A stretch of DNA of 64,000 nt from Sphingomonas caeni (GCF_026013415.1 NZ_JAPDOK010000003.1:520852-584851); one strand, 5' to 3'; counted from the first letter of the stretch, positions 8,813 to 17,316 are shown. Notes: generated from the sequence alone by a model not told the origin. Made by a program: numbers and translations.

Positions 8813-9201
8813 TCGGCCGCCGTGCGTTGCTAGGCGGGGTGGCGCTGGCGGTGCTGGGCGCGGGTGCAGCGAGGAGCATGGGCGTGGAAGACGAGATCGA
8901 CAGCTATGGTTTCATCGGCAAGGTCCGCTGTCATCCCGGCAAGCGCGCGGCGCTGGCCGCGGTGCTCAACAGCGACGCGGGCGCGATGCCCGGCTGCATC
9001 CTCTACCTCATCGCCGAGGACCTGAAGGAGGCCGATGTGCTGTGGATCACCGAGATCTGGGAGAGCAAAAGCGCGCACGACCAGTCGCTCGAACTGCCCG
9101 GGGTCAAGGCGGCGAACGCCAAGGGGCGGCCGCTGATCAAGGCGTTCGAGATGGCGGTCGAGACCCGCCCGGTGCTCCAGCAGAGCCAGAACGGCGCATG
9201 A
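8809..9201 (+). CDS. Antibiotic biosynthesis monooxygenase (ABM) domain protein, exported
   Basis: 130 residues. The N terminus MIGRRALLGGVALAVLGAGAA is a twin-arginine-like signal. The mature part is a ferredoxin-like ABM domain: FIGKVRCHPGKRAALAAVL, GCILYLIAEDLKEADVLWITEIWESKSAHDQSL, then a C-terminal helix. ABM proteins include quinol monooxygenases and heme-degrading enzymes, and the substrate cannot be read from sequence. The ATG overlaps the preceding stop by four bases, and its own stop overlaps the methyltransferase ATG. A Tat-exported ABM protein is less common than the cytoplasmic forms. Confidence 0.75.
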   Translation: MIGRRALLGGVALAVLGAGAARSMGVEDEIDSYGFIGKVRCHPGKRAALAAVLNSDAGAMPGCILYLIAEDLKEADVLWITEIWESKSAHDQSLELPGVKAANAKGRPLIKAFEMAVETRPVLQQSQNGA

Positions 9202-9860
9202 GTGGGGACTGGAAAGCGGTCGACGACTATATCGCCGGCAATCTGCTCGGCGACGATCCCGCGCTCGAAGCGGCGCTGGCGGCGAACAAGGCGGGCGGGC
9301 TGCCGCCGATCGATGTGTCGGCGACGCAGGGGAAGATGCTCCATCTCCTCGCGCGGATGATGGGGGCGCGGCGTATCCTCGAAGTGGGGACGCTGGGCGG
9401 CTATTCGACGATTTGGCTGGCGCGGGCGCTGCCCAGGGATGGGCGGCTGGTGACGCTCGAGCTGGTGCCGCACCATGCTGAGGTGGCGCGGGCGAACCTG
9501 GCGAATGCGGGCGTGGCGGATCGCTGCGAGGTGCGCGTCGGGCCGGCGATCGACAGCCTCGCGGCGCTCAGGGCCGAGGGCGCCGAGCCGTTCGACCTCG
9601 TCTTCATCGACGCCGACAAGCCCGGCAACGTCGCCTATGTCCGCGCCGCGCTCGAACTGGCGCGGCCAGGCACCGCGATCATCGTCGACAATGTCGTGCG
9701 CGAGGGCGGCATCCTCGATCCCGCCAGCACCGATGCCGCGGTGATCGGCACCCAGCGGCTGTTCGAGATGCTGGCGGATGAGCCCCGGCTCGATGCCACC
9801 GCGATCCAGACCGTGGGCGCCAAGAAATGGGACGGGTTCGTGCTGGCGCTGGTGCGCTAG
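9198..9860 (+). CDS. Class I SAM-dependent O-methyltransferase (family 3)
   Basis: A 220-residue methyltransferase of the caffeoyl-CoA/catechol O-methyltransferase type. The SAM-binding motif I is ILEVGTLGGYSTIWLARALP (about 60-79), followed by LVTLELVPHHAEVARANL, the metal-binding LVFIDADKPGN (about 134-144) and IIVDNVVREG. The acidic motifs expected for a divalent-metal site are present. Target unknown. It is the last gene of the fba-led run and overlaps the stop of the convergent lipoprotein by four bases. Confidence 0.88.
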   Translation: MSGDWKAVDDYIAGNLLGDDPALEAALAANKAGGLPPIDVSATQGKMLHLLARMMGARRILEVGTLGGYSTIWLARALPRDGRLVTLELVPHHAEVARANLANAGVADRCEVRVGPAIDSLAALRAEGAEPFDLVFIDADKPGNVAYVRAALELARPGTAIIVDNVVREGGILDPASTDAAVIGTQRLFEMLADEPRLDATAIQTVGAKKWDGFVLALVR

Positions 9861-10240
9861 AGCCCGCCGCTGAACGTGAACATGAAGCGATAGGACCGTG
9901 GGCTGAGCTTCCGGCCCTGGAGCTTGCCGGGCAAGGCCTCGCGAAGCGTGAGCGCCCCGTCCGCGACATGCACCGGGGTGCCGAGCGTCAGGTCCATCCG
10001 CCGCTTGCCGCGCCCGGTACCGACCTCGACGCGGACCACGAGCCGGCCGGACCAGACGCAGGTGACGTCGCTGGGGCACCGGCTGTCCTCGATCACCGCG
10101 ATCGGGCGGACGGTGGGCCCGCCGACGCGCACCGTCTGGCCGATCCGGGCGACGCCTTCGGGGCGAGTCTGGGCGGCGGTACCCGTCGTTACACAGGCAG
10201 CGAGCAGGAAGGGCAGACAGAGGAGGATGCGTATCTTCAT
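9857..10240 (-). CDS. Small lipoprotein, unknown function
   Basis: A 127-residue protein with lipobox LPFLLAAC (Cys16). The mature part reads as a compact beta-rich domain: GQTVRVGGPTVRPIAVIEDSRCPSDVTCVWSGRLVV, with two cysteines flanking SDVT. The phrase ED-SRCP...CVWSG is typical of small secreted proteins that also occur in other proteobacteria, but no biochemical role is known to me. It converges with the methyltransferase gene with a 4-bp overlap, which would make transcripts antisense at their ends. Confidence 0.75.
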   Translation of the reverse strand: MKIRILLCLPFLLAACVTTGTAAQTRPEGVARIGQTVRVGGPTVRPIAVIEDSRCPSDVTCVWSGRLVVRVEVGTGRGKRRMDLTLGTPVHVADGALTLREALPGKLQGRKLSPRSYRFMFTFSGGL

Positions 10241-10284
10241 GCGGCCAGCCTATCCGATGGCGATGAGTCGCGAATGAACGAACC

Positions 10285-10617
10285 TCATTCCTCGCCGAGC
10301 ACGTCCCCCAGCCGATCGAGGCGCGTTTCCCAAAGCTCGCGGCAATGCGCGATCCACTGGGCGATCGTGATCAGCCCCGCCGCCTCGATACGGCAGACGC
10401 GGGTGCGGCCGTGCTTCTCGCTCGCGACCAGGCCACAGCTTTCGAGCAGCCGCAGATGCTGGCCGACCGCGGTCACGGTGATGCCGAGCGGCTCGGCGAG
10501 GCGCGAAACGGAGAGGGGACCCCGCGCGAGCCGCTCGACAATGGCGCGCCGGCTGGGATCGCCGAGCGCATGAAAGACGCGATCAATCGGCGGGGAGATC
10601 GCAGGCGCGGCGGCCAT
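10285..10617 (-). CDS. ArsR-family transcriptional regulator
   Basis: A 110-residue winged helix-turn-helix protein. It opens with RVFHALGDPSRRAIVERLARGPLSV and the recognition region RLAEPLGITVTAVGQHLRLLESCGLV. It has no metal-binding ELCVCDL motif, so it belongs to the stand-alone group usually paired with an SRPBCC/AHSA1 gene, as here. The start is the ATG at 10617, fused to the stop of the SRPBCC gene (TGATG). It likely represses its own operon through the inverted repeat at 11099-11161 (inference). Confidence 0.9.
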   Translation of the reverse strand: MAAAPAISPPIDRVFHALGDPSRRAIVERLARGPLSVSRLAEPLGITVTAVGQHLRLLESCGLVASEKHGRTRVCRIEAAGLITIAQWIAHCRELWETRLDRLGDVLGEE

Positions 10618-11087
10618 CACTCTGCGAGCGTCCGGCCGAGGCTGTCGAGCAGCGCGTTCCAGCCCATCTCGCGGATCTGCGGCCCGTCCGACCCCTCGAA
10701 GAACGCCCCCTGGAAGGTGCAGACCAGCCGGGTTTCCTCGCCCTGCGGCACGATCTCCATCGTCACCAGCGAAGAGGAGATGCAGGCATCCATCATCCAC
10801 ATGCTGCTCGTGGTCACCACGCGGCGGCCCGGCACGATAGTCTCGAACCGGCCTTCGCTGGCGAGCACCATGCCCTTGATCGGGCTGTCGCCGACGAAGC
10901 GGTATTTGAGCCGCTCGGCCCCGCCGATGCGGAAATCGGACTCATAGTCGAGCACGTCCTGATGCGCGCCGCCCGCGAACCAGCGGCGCTTCTTGTCGGG
11001 ATCGGCCAGCGCGGCGAACACCGCGTCGGCGGGACGGGGATAGGTGCGTTCGAGCGTGAAGCTGCTGTGGACGGCGGGTTCGGTCAT
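10617..11087 (-). CDS. SRPBCC/AHSA1 family protein
   Basis: 156 residues with the START-like fold of the AHSA1 (activator of Hsp90 ATPase homologue) family: FTLERTYPRPADAVFAALADPDKKRRWF at the N terminus and the C-terminal helix GWNALLDSLGRTL. Bacterial members bind small hydrophobic ligands and almost always sit next to an ArsR regulator. The start is set at 11087, because an upstream in-frame ATG would place the coding region across the operator. It is the first gene of the two-gene unit. Confidence 0.88.
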   Translation of the reverse strand: MTEPAVHSSFTLERTYPRPADAVFAALADPDKKRRWFAGGAHQDVLDYESDFRIGGAERLKYRFVGDSPIKGMVLASEGRFETIVPGRRVVTTSSMWMMDACISSSLVTMEIVPQGEETRLVCTFQGAFFEGSDGPQIREMGWNALLDSLGRTLAE

Positions 11088-11098
11088 CGTGCGACTCC

Positions 11099-11161
11099 AA
11101 TAGTGAAGTGATTGCTTGAGTATCGAGTTGCGCGAGATAGTCAAGTGATCACTTCACTATT
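11099..11161. promoter_or_regulatory. Inverted-repeat operator before the SRPBCC/ArsR pair
   Basis: AATAGTGAAGTGAT at 11099-11112 is matched by its exact reverse complement at 11148-11161, 35 bases apart. Inside, AGTGATCACT forms a second small palindrome. Such TGAAGTGA-type half-sites are usual for ArsR proteins. The site lies 11 bases upstream of the SRPBCC start and also faces the divergent thiE gene. Confidence 0.65.
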
Positions 11162-11208
11162 GCGCGCGGACGCTTGACCCGGGCGCGCGTGCGGCGGATG
11201 GGGCAGGG

Positions 11209-11892
11209 ATGACCGAAGATGACGGCCTGCCCCCGCTCGCCCCCGATTTCGCCGATCAGTTCCGCCGCGACGACCGGCGGCCGCCGTGTCAGCTCTATCT
11301 GATCTCGCCGCTGGAAGTGGGCGGGAGCTTCCCCGACCGGCTCAGGCGCGCGCTGGGGGTCGGGCCGGCGGCGGCGTTCCAGTTCCGCGTGAAGGGTATT
11401 GATCAGCACGAGGCTGCCCGGCTCGCCGAACCGCTCCAGCGCATCTGCGCCGATCATGACGTCGCCTTCATCGTCAACGACAGCGCGGCGCTGGCCAAGA
11501 GGCTGGGCGCGGACGGGGTGCATCTGGGACAAGGCGATGGCGATCCGCGCGAGGCGCGGGCGTTGCTCGGACCTTCGGCGCAGATCGGCGTGACCTGCCA
11601 CGACAGCCGCCACCTCGCGATGGAAGCGGGGGAGGCGGGGGCCGATTACGTCGCGTTCGGCGCCTTCTATCCGACCGGCACCAAGGAAGTGCGCCACCGT
11701 CCCGAGCCGGTGATCCTCGCCTGGTGGTCGACCATGTTCGAGCTGCCCTGCGTCGCGATCGGGGGGATCACGCCGGCGAATGCCGCGCCGCTGGTGGTGG
11801 CGGGCGCCGATTTCCTCGCGGTGAGCAACGCCGTGTGGGGCGGGGATGAGGAAGCGGCAGTGAAGGCATTCGCGGGCGTGCTCGCTCAATAG
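11209..11892 (+). CDS. thiE: Thiamine phosphate synthase
   Basis: Joins the thiazole phosphate and hydroxymethylpyrimidine diphosphate moieties to make thiamine phosphate. The 227-residue TIM-barrel protein shows the family's phosphate and pyrimidine sites: VAFIVNDSAALAKRLGADG (about 86-104), VHLGQGD, GAFYPTGTKE (about 150-159) and VAIGGITPANAAPL. The N terminus is about 25 residues longer than the E. coli form. No TPP riboswitch is visible upstream; the short leader instead faces the ArsR-type operator. An AGGG box precedes the ATG. Confidence 0.88.
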   Translation: MTEDDGLPPLAPDFADQFRRDDRRPPCQLYLISPLEVGGSFPDRLRRALGVGPAAAFQFRVKGIDQHEAARLAEPLQRICADHDVAFIVNDSAALAKRLGADGVHLGQGDGDPREARALLGPSAQIGVTCHDSRHLAMEAGEAGADYVAFGAFYPTGTKEVRHRPEPVILAWWSTMFELPCVAIGGITPANAAPLVVAGADFLAVSNAVWGGDEEAAVKAFAGVLAQ

Positions 11893-11981
11893 CCCCAAAC
11901 GCCCCGGCATGACGGGAGACGGACCCAAGCCCGACCTCCCTCGTTCTCCTGATGTGGGTTCCACCACAGGAGATTGAAAGC

Positions 11982-12998
11982 GTGCGGAAATTCCTCGGAT
12001 CACTGGCTTGTCTCATTCTTCTGTCGTCCGGGCCCGTTGCGGCGGGCGTCGATGGAACCAATACGCGGAAGCCGCTGCCAGTGGTCGATATGGAGGTTCT
12101 CCAGATCCAGGTGATCCTCGATCATCTGGGCTTTTCGCCGGGCGTGCTCGACGGGCGGCGCGGGCAATCGCTGACCGCGGCGCTGCGGGGCTTCCAGACC
12201 TCGCGCGGGCTCAAGGTCACGGGCAAGGACGATGCCGAAACGCTTGAGGCGCTCAAGCCCTATCGCGGGCTGCGTGCCACGCGGAACCTGTATCTGACGC
12301 CCGATGCGCTGAGCGGGCCCTTCGTCCATCCGATGCCCAAGGATCCGGCGGAGCAGGGCAAGCTCGTGTCGCTCGGCTATCGCGGGCCGCTCGAGAAGCT
12401 CGCCGAGATGTTCCACACCACGCCTGCGGTGCTGCGCGCGCTCAACGATCCCAAGGCGCTGCTGCAGCCCGGCACGGTGCTGGTCTTTCCCAATGCGCTG
12501 CCTACCTCGCGCGCCTATCCGGCCGAGTTCGACCCCGATTGGCGCAAGACGCTGAACGATCTCAACGTCGATGCGGTGCAGCCGATCGGCGCTAAGATCG
12601 TCGTCGATCGATCGGAAAAGGTGCTCAAGGTCTATGATGCCGAGGACCGCCTCGTCGCGCAGTTCAGCGCCACCATGGGATCGCGCCACGATCCGCTGCC
12701 GATCGGGCGTTGGAAAATCCAGGGCGCGGATTACAATCCCCGCTTCCACTACAATCCGGAGCTGTTCTGGGACGTCAGCGACCGCAAGGCCAAGGTGCAG
12801 CTTCCGCCCGGACCCAATGGCCCGGTCGGGGTGGTGTGGCTCGATCTCAACAAGCCGCATTACGGCATCCATGGCACTCCGGAGCCGCAGACGATCGGCC
12901 GCGCCGAGAGCCATGGCTGCATCCGCCTCGCCAATTGGGATGCGGCGCGGCTGGCGCTGATGGTCAAGCCCGGCACGCCCGCGGTCTTCCAGGAATGA
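11982..12998 (+). CDS. L,D-transpeptidase with peptidoglycan-binding domain
   Basis: Forms 3-3 crosslinks in peptidoglycan or attaches proteins to it, in the periplasm. 338 residues from a GTG at 11982 that follows an AGGAGA box; an earlier ATG would only add residues before the signal peptide (VRKFLGSLACLILLSSGPVAA). Domains: peptidoglycan-binding type 1 (about 30-90, LQIQVILDHLGFSPGVLDG), a LysM-like middle (KLAEMFHTTPAVLRALNDP), and a YkuD catalytic domain (about 190-335) with HGTPEP and SHGCIRL, catalytic Cys near 313. The LytM peptidase gene follows after four bases. Confidence 0.92.
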   Translation: MRKFLGSLACLILLSSGPVAAGVDGTNTRKPLPVVDMEVLQIQVILDHLGFSPGVLDGRRGQSLTAALRGFQTSRGLKVTGKDDAETLEALKPYRGLRATRNLYLTPDALSGPFVHPMPKDPAEQGKLVSLGYRGPLEKLAEMFHTTPAVLRALNDPKALLQPGTVLVFPNALPTSRAYPAEFDPDWRKTLNDLNVDAVQPIGAKIVVDRSEKVLKVYDAEDRLVAQFSATMGSRHDPLPIGRWKIQGADYNPRFHYNPELFWDVSDRKAKVQLPPGPNGPVGVVWLDLNKPHYGIHGTPEPQTIGRAESHGCIRLANWDAARLALMVKPGTPAVFQE

Positions 12999-13002
12999 GG
13001 CG

Positions 13003-13629
13003 ATGAGGCTGCGCACCGTGGCCGGGGTGGCGATGCTGGCGATGATCGGCTTCTTCGCCTCGCTGGTGCGGGTCGTGCCCGCGCAGGAGGCGCCGCCCGA
13101 GGGCCTGCCGCCGACCGCGGAGCGCGCGCTCACGACGATCTCGCATCCGCATGGACAGCAGCAGGAAGGCGCGCCGGTGGCTCCGGGCGAGCATCCGCTG
13201 CTCACCGTTCCCGTCCTCGGCGTGCCGCGCTCGAAAATCACCGACACCTGGGGGCAGGCGCGCGACAATGGCCTCAGGCCCCATCACGGGACCGATATCA
13301 TGGCCCCCGGCGGCACGCCCGTCGTGGCCGCGGCGCCGGGCACGGTCGAGAAGCTCTTCTATTCGAACGGCGGGGGCGGGATCACGCTCTATGTCCGCTC
13401 GCCCGACCGGCGGTGGAGCTATTATTACGCCCATCTCCAGGGCTATGCGCCCGGCCTGGTCGAGGGGATGAGCGTCAAGGCCGGCGACCCGCTGGGCTTT
13501 GTCGGCGACACCGGCAACGCCGGCACCGGCAATTTCCACCTCCATTTCGGCCTCTCCCGGATGAAGCCCAGCGACCGCTGGTGGGAGGGCGAGCCGGTCA
13601 ATGCCTATCCGCTGCTTCACGGCACCTGA
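13003..13629 (+). CDS. M23 (LytM) family metallopeptidase
   Basis: A 208-residue exported or membrane-anchored zinc peptidase of the LytM type, expected to cut peptidoglycan peptides or to regulate amidases. It has an N-terminal hydrophobic segment (about 5-25), a proline-rich linker, then the catalytic domain with HHGTDIMAPGGTPV (zinc ligands His and Asp near 93-98), YYAHLQGY and HLHFGL. All four zinc-site positions appear intact, so it should be active. Four bases downstream of the L,D-transpeptidase; the two likely remodel the same wall. Confidence 0.9.
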   Translation: MRLRTVAGVAMLAMIGFFASLVRVVPAQEAPPEGLPPTAERALTTISHPHGQQQEGAPVAPGEHPLLTVPVLGVPRSKITDTWGQARDNGLRPHHGTDIMAPGGTPVVAAAPGTVEKLFYSNGGGGITLYVRSPDRRWSYYYAHLQGYAPGLVEGMSVKAGDPLGFVGDTGNAGTGNFHLHFGLSRMKPSDRWWEGEPVNAYPLLHGT

Positions 13630-13643
13630 GGCCAGTCTTAATC

Positions 13644-13725
13644 CGTCATCCCGGCGAAAGCCGGGACCCAGGGTCAAGAGCGGTGCCGCCTGTGGCTCTG
13701 GGTACCGGCTTTCGCCGGGATGACA
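13644..13725. repeat. 82-bp palindromic element, copy 2
   Basis: Same family as the copies at 5972, 34762 and 41056. The left arm starts CGTCATCCCGGCGAAAGCC at 13644; the right arm has one change (GGTACCGG in place of GGTCCCGG). It lies between the LytM peptidase gene and efp. Confidence 0.85.
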
Positions 13726-13807
13726 CGGTTGGGGGGGTGCTTGCGGGGATGGCGAGGCACCGCTAAGGGCCGCACTCGCTCTTTCTCAAGCTCTATAGGT
13801 CTCGGTC

Positions 13808-14371
13808 ATGAAGATCAGCGGCGTGGACATCCGTCCCGGCAACATCATCGAATATGAAGGCGGCATCTGGCGTGCGGTGAAGATCCAGCACACCCAGCCC
13901 GGCAAGGGCGGCGCCTATATGCAGGTCGAAATGAAGAATTTGCGCGACGGGCGGAAGAACAATGTCCGCTTCCGCAGCGCCGAGACGGTCGAGCGCGTCC
14001 GCCTCGACACCAAGGATTTCCAGTTCCTCTACCCGGAAGGCGACAGCCTCGTCTTCATGGACAAGGAGACCTATGATCAGGTGACGCTGCCGCGCGACCT
14101 GCTCGGCGACGCCGCGGCCTTCCTGCAGGACGGGATGGACGTGGTGATGGAGCTTTACGACGAGGAAGCGATCAGCGTGCAGCTGCCCGACACGATCGAA
14201 GCGACGATCGTCGAGGCCGATGCCGTGGTGAAGGGCCAGACGGCCTCGTCGAGCTACAAGCCGGCCCTGCTCGAAAATGGCGTGCGCGTGATGGTGCCCC
14301 CGCATATCCAGGCGGGCACGCGCATCGTGGTCGATGTGTACGAACAAGCCTATGTGAAGCGGGCGGACTGA
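13808..14371 (+). CDS. efp: Elongation factor P
   Basis: Relieves ribosome stalling at polyproline by entering the E site. The 187-residue protein has the three barrel domains of the family. The tip loop is [10 protein letters not shown] with Lys33 at the modification position, [19 protein letters not shown] in the middle domain and [18 protein letters not shown] at the end. No lysyl-modifying EpmA/EpmB genes are seen nearby. The suhB-like gene begins seven bases after the stop. Confidence 0.97.
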   Translation: MKISGVDIRPGNIIEYEGGIWRAVKIQHTQPGKGGAYMQVEMKNLRDGRKNNVRFRSAETVERVRLDTKDFQFLYPEGDSLVFMDKETYDQVTLPRDLLGDAAAFLQDGMDVVMELYDEEAISVQLPDTIEATIVEADAVVKGQTASSSYKPALLENGVRVMVPPHIQAGTRIVVDVYEQAYVKRAD

Positions 14372-14378
14372 CCCGGAA

Positions 14379-15194
14379 ATGGTTTCGCATTCCGGCCTTC
14401 TCACCGTCATGGAGCGCGCCGCGCGCAAGGCCGCACCGCGCCTGCGCCGCGACTTCAACGAGGTCCAGCACCTCCAGGTGAGCCGCAAGGGCCCCGCCGA
14501 CTTCGTGTCGATGGCCGACAAGCGCGCCGAGGACACGCTGATCGAGGAGCTGCAAAAGGCGCGGCCCGATTGGGGCTTCCTCGTCGAGGAGCGCGGGATC
14601 ATCGAAGGCGACCCCTCGAAACCCCGCTGGATCATCGATCCGCTCGACGGCACCAGCAACTTCCTCCACGGCATCCCGCATTTCGCCATGTCGATCGCGG
14701 TCGAGGATCCGTTCGGCAGCCAGGGCAAGCCCGAGATCATCAGCGGGCTGGTCTATCAGCCGCTGACCGACGAGAGCTTCTGGGCGGAAAAGGGCCGCGG
14801 CGCATGGCTGCAGGACCAGCGCCTGCGCGTCTCGGCGCGGCGCGACCTCGACGAGGCGCTGATTGCGACGGGCATCCCGTTCCTCGGCCATGGCGATTTC
14901 GCGCAGTGGAGCCGCATCTTCGGCGCGGTCGCGCCCGAAGTGGCGGGCATCCGCCGGCTCGGCGCAGCGTGCCTCGATCTCGCCTGGGTCGCGGCGGGAC
15001 GGTTCGACGGCTTCTGGGAATCGAACCTCAAGCCGTGGGATGTCGCGGCGGGAATGATCCTGATCAAGGAAGCGGGCGGCTTCGTCACCGATTTCAGGGG
15101 CGGAGACCGTCCGATGGAACGCAGCGAGTTCCTTGCCGCCAATGACGCGCTCCATTCGAAGCTGCACAAGCTGGTGGCGGGCGCGCTGCGCTGA
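14379..15194 (+). CDS. suhB: Inositol monophosphatase family protein
   Basis: A magnesium-dependent phosphatase; SuhB-type members hydrolyse inositol-1-phosphate and can bind RNA polymerase in rRNA antitermination. The 271-residue protein has the metal site WIIDPLDGTSNFLHGIPHF (about 88-106), VEERG upstream supplying the glutamate, and the C-terminal WDVAAGMILIKEAGG. All catalytic residues are present. It follows efp closely and probably shares its transcript. Distinguishing a true SuhB from a CysQ/histidinol phosphatase relative is not certain by eye. Confidence 0.88.
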   Translation: MVSHSGLLTVMERAARKAAPRLRRDFNEVQHLQVSRKGPADFVSMADKRAEDTLIEELQKARPDWGFLVEERGIIEGDPSKPRWIIDPLDGTSNFLHGIPHFAMSIAVEDPFGSQGKPEIISGLVYQPLTDESFWAEKGRGAWLQDQRLRVSARRDLDEALIATGIPFLGHGDFAQWSRIFGAVAPEVAGIRRLGAACLDLAWVAAGRFDGFWESNLKPWDVAAGMILIKEAGGFVTDFRGGDRPMERSEFLAANDALHSKLHKLVAGALR

Positions 15195-15247
15195 GCTTGC
15201 GCCGTGCGCGGCTTTCCCTATCCTTCGCGCGGGGCAGGAGAGTCACG

Positions 15248-15703
15248 ATGAAACGATGGATGGCGATCGCAGCCGCCTTGCTGCTGGCGATGCCGGGCGC
15301 GGCGATGGCGCAGGATTGGCAGTTTTCCGCCGCCAATCCCGACAAGGAATGTTTTGCGATGACCTTTCGCGGCAAGATCGCGATCGGCATCCAGGCGCCC
15401 AATGGCGACAATGCGGGCGGGATCATGGTGCTCGTGCCGCCCGCGCTGGTTCCGGCATCGGGAGATGCGTTCATCACCATCGACGCGCCGGGCAAGCTGG
15501 CGGGCGAGCATCGGGCGAAGATGGACGAGGATAGCCGGCTCAACGTCTTCTTCATGCGCGTCGAGGAGCTCGAGGACTTCGATACGCTGCCGGACCGCTG
15601 GCGCGTGTCGCTGACCCGGGGCGGGCAGCAACTGGTCGATACCGAGATCACCGGATACCGCGCGGCACTGGCGAATGTGCAGCGCTGCACGGCGGCGCGC
15701 TAA
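15248..15703 (+). CDS. Secreted protein, family shared with 19858-20331
   Basis: 151 residues starting at the ATG preceded by a GGAG box; an in-frame ATG 17 codons upstream has no such site. Cleavable signal MKRWMAIAAALLLAMPGAAMAQ. The mature part ends VSLTRGGQQLVDTEITGYRAALANVQRC, which parallels the end of the protein at 19858 (VKVSRDGETIIDVSVSGFTEARAALRRC). Both also have one cysteine near the mature N terminus, so a disulfide between the two is likely. Not a recognised family. It ends four bases into the convergent glycosyltransferase gene. Confidence 0.75.
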   Translation: MKRWMAIAAALLLAMPGAAMAQDWQFSAANPDKECFAMTFRGKIAIGIQAPNGDNAGGIMVLVPPALVPASGDAFITIDAPGKLAGEHRAKMDEDSRLNVFFMRVEELEDFDTLPDRWRVSLTRGGQQLVDTEITGYRAALANVQRCTAAR

Positions 15704-17301
15704 CGCAGCGTAGAACTCATCTTCGCGACATTGGCGGAGCCGCTATTCTGGCGGATCAGCAAGAGATTGGGCGTGACCGGCAGGTCGCGCCGGGCGATCA
15801 GCACCGATCCGGTGCCGATGCCGAACCGTGCGAGGCTGACGGTATAGCCGCCCGCATTCACCGCGCGATCGAGCACCACGCTGTGCGGATAGGCGGGCTC
15901 GTCCTTCTCGGCGACCGAGGCGATGCCGGCCGCGCCCATGCGGTCGAGCACGCCGCGCGCGGCCGCGGGATTGGGCGCGGTCAGCACATAGTCGCGGCCC
16001 ATGAAGTCGCTGGTCGACAGCCACTGCGAGGCGCGGCTGATCCAGAGCCGCTTAGCGCCGTTATCGGCAAAGGCCGCCTCGGCAATCAGCGCGCCTTCGC
16101 CGCCCGCCCGGCCATCGACGAGCCACAGCCCGCCCTCGCGCGCCATCGCCCGGGCGAGCGCCGGCGCGCCGATATCGGGCTTGGGCTCGAGCGCCCCCAG
16201 GCCGAGCAGCGCGGGGACCAGGGCCAGCGCCCCCATCGCGCCGCCGGCGATCCGCTGGGCCCGGCCCGCGCGCCACAGGGTGACGATGCCGAGCCCGGCG
16301 AGGATCACCAGCCAGGGAAGGAGCGGAGTGACGTAGCGCGGCTCGAGCGCGGCCGGGACGATCGACTGGAAGAGCAGGGTGGCTACCACCACGGCGATGG
16401 CGAGGCGCGCGATCCGGCTTTCCCCGGGCCGTAGCGCGCCGAAGGCCGAAGCCGCGCCTACGCCTGCGAGCCCGAGTCCGCCGATACCGAGATTGGCGTA
16501 GATCGCCTGTGCGTTCGCGGAGATCGCCAGCCCCGCATAGTTCAGCCCCGGCGCATAGTTGAACCCGCCCGCCGAGATCTTGAACGACAGCCAATACCAG
16601 GGCGCGACAACCGCGAAGGTGGCGAGCGCCGCCACCCAGAGCGCGCGGAGCCTGAGCAGCCGCCAGCGCTGGGTCAGCGCGATATCGAGCGCGGGCACCA
16701 GCGCGATCAGCGCGCCATTGCCCTTTACCAGCGGACAGGCGGCGGCGAAGGCCGCGAAGATCAGCATCCGCGCCCAGCCCGGCTGGTCCGAAGCGCGCGC
16801 CCAGGCGATCGCCGCGAGCGCGACGACCAGGGCCACCGGCTGATCGAGCAGCAGATAGCGCCCGCCATCGATCACGAGCGGAAGCAGGATGTAGAGTCCT
16901 GCCAATCCCAGCCCGAGCCGCAAGCGGCCCATCCGGTTGAACGCCCAGACGATCGCCCCTGAGGGCAATCCGGCGACGAAAGCGGAAAGGAGAAGCGCCC
17001 CGAACGGCGAGGGGCGGAACACGGCGAACCACGGCGCCTCGATCAGATACCAGCCCGGCGGCCAATGCCCGATCGAGAGGCGTGGAAAATGCGCGTAATA
17101 ATCCTGGGCGAACGCCATTGGGGCGGGAAAGCCCGCGCGGATCCAGTCGCCCAGGAACAGCGCGTTGACATAGTGCCCGCCCTCATCGGGATTGATCAGG
17201 CTGTGGGAGAGTCCGCCGGTCGCGAGCGCGATCAGCAGCGCGGCGAGGCCGAAGCCGGCGGCTGCGGTGACCGGCACAGGAAAAAGAGCGCGCCCAGGCA
17301 T
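15700..17301 (-). CDS. Glycosyltransferase, GT39/ArnT-like integral membrane protein
   Basis: A 533-residue polytopic inner-membrane protein with about 10-12 membrane segments and the acidic motif NPDEGGHY (about 37-44) of GT-C fold enzymes that use polyprenyl-phosphate sugars. A periplasmic soluble C-terminal domain occupies the last 150 residues. Donor and acceptor cannot be read from sequence. The only ATG in range lies inside the loop of a perfect hairpin that is also the terminator of the upstream YbjN-like gene, and no Shine-Dalgarno precedes it; a GTG seven codons later (17280) is the alternative start. Confidence 0.8.
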   Translation of the reverse strand: MPGRALFPVPVTAAAGFGLAALLIALATGGLSHSLINPDEGGHYVNALFLGDWIRAGFPAPMAFAQDYYAHFPRLSIGHWPPGWYLIEAPWFAVFRPSPFGALLLSAFVAGLPSGAIVWAFNRMGRLRLGLGLAGLYILLPLVIDGGRYLLLDQPVALVVALAAIAWARASDQPGWARMLIFAAFAAACPLVKGNGALIALVPALDIALTQRWRLLRLRALWVAALATFAVVAPWYWLSFKISAGGFNYAPGLNYAGLAISANAQAIYANLGIGGLGLAGVGAASAFGALRPGESRIARLAIAVVVATLLFQSIVPAALEPRYVTPLLPWLVILAGLGIVTLWRAGRAQRIAGGAMGALALVPALLGLGALEPKPDIGAPALARAMAREGGLWLVDGRAGGEGALIAEAAFADNGAKRLWISRASQWLSTSDFMGRDYVLTAPNPAAARGVLDRMGAAGIASVAEKDEPAYPHSVVLDRAVNAGGYTVSLARFGIGTGSVLIARRDLPVTPNLLLIRQNSGSANVAKMSSTLR

Positions 17302-17316
17302 AGGCGCGCTCTTTTA
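17281..17316 (-). terminator. Perfect hairpin with T-run; contains a start codon in its loop
   Basis: AAAGAGCGCGCC and GGCGCGCTCTTT (17283-17294 and 17303-17314) form a perfect 12-bp stem with the loop TATGCCTG on the minus strand, followed by a T run. It lies about 50 bases downstream of the YbjN-like gene and is symmetrical enough to work in both directions. The loop holds the ATG of the glycosyltransferase. Confidence 0.7.

Noticed and set aside
9918..10280. Plus-strand frames overlapping the lipoprotein gene 9857-10240
   Set aside because: No signal, domain or ribosome-binding site; the minus frame has a clear lipobox and a natural convergent position.
11162..11208. TPP riboswitch before thiE
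   Set aside because: The leader is under 50 bases and contains no CUGAGA or GAUGAA-type conserved parts.
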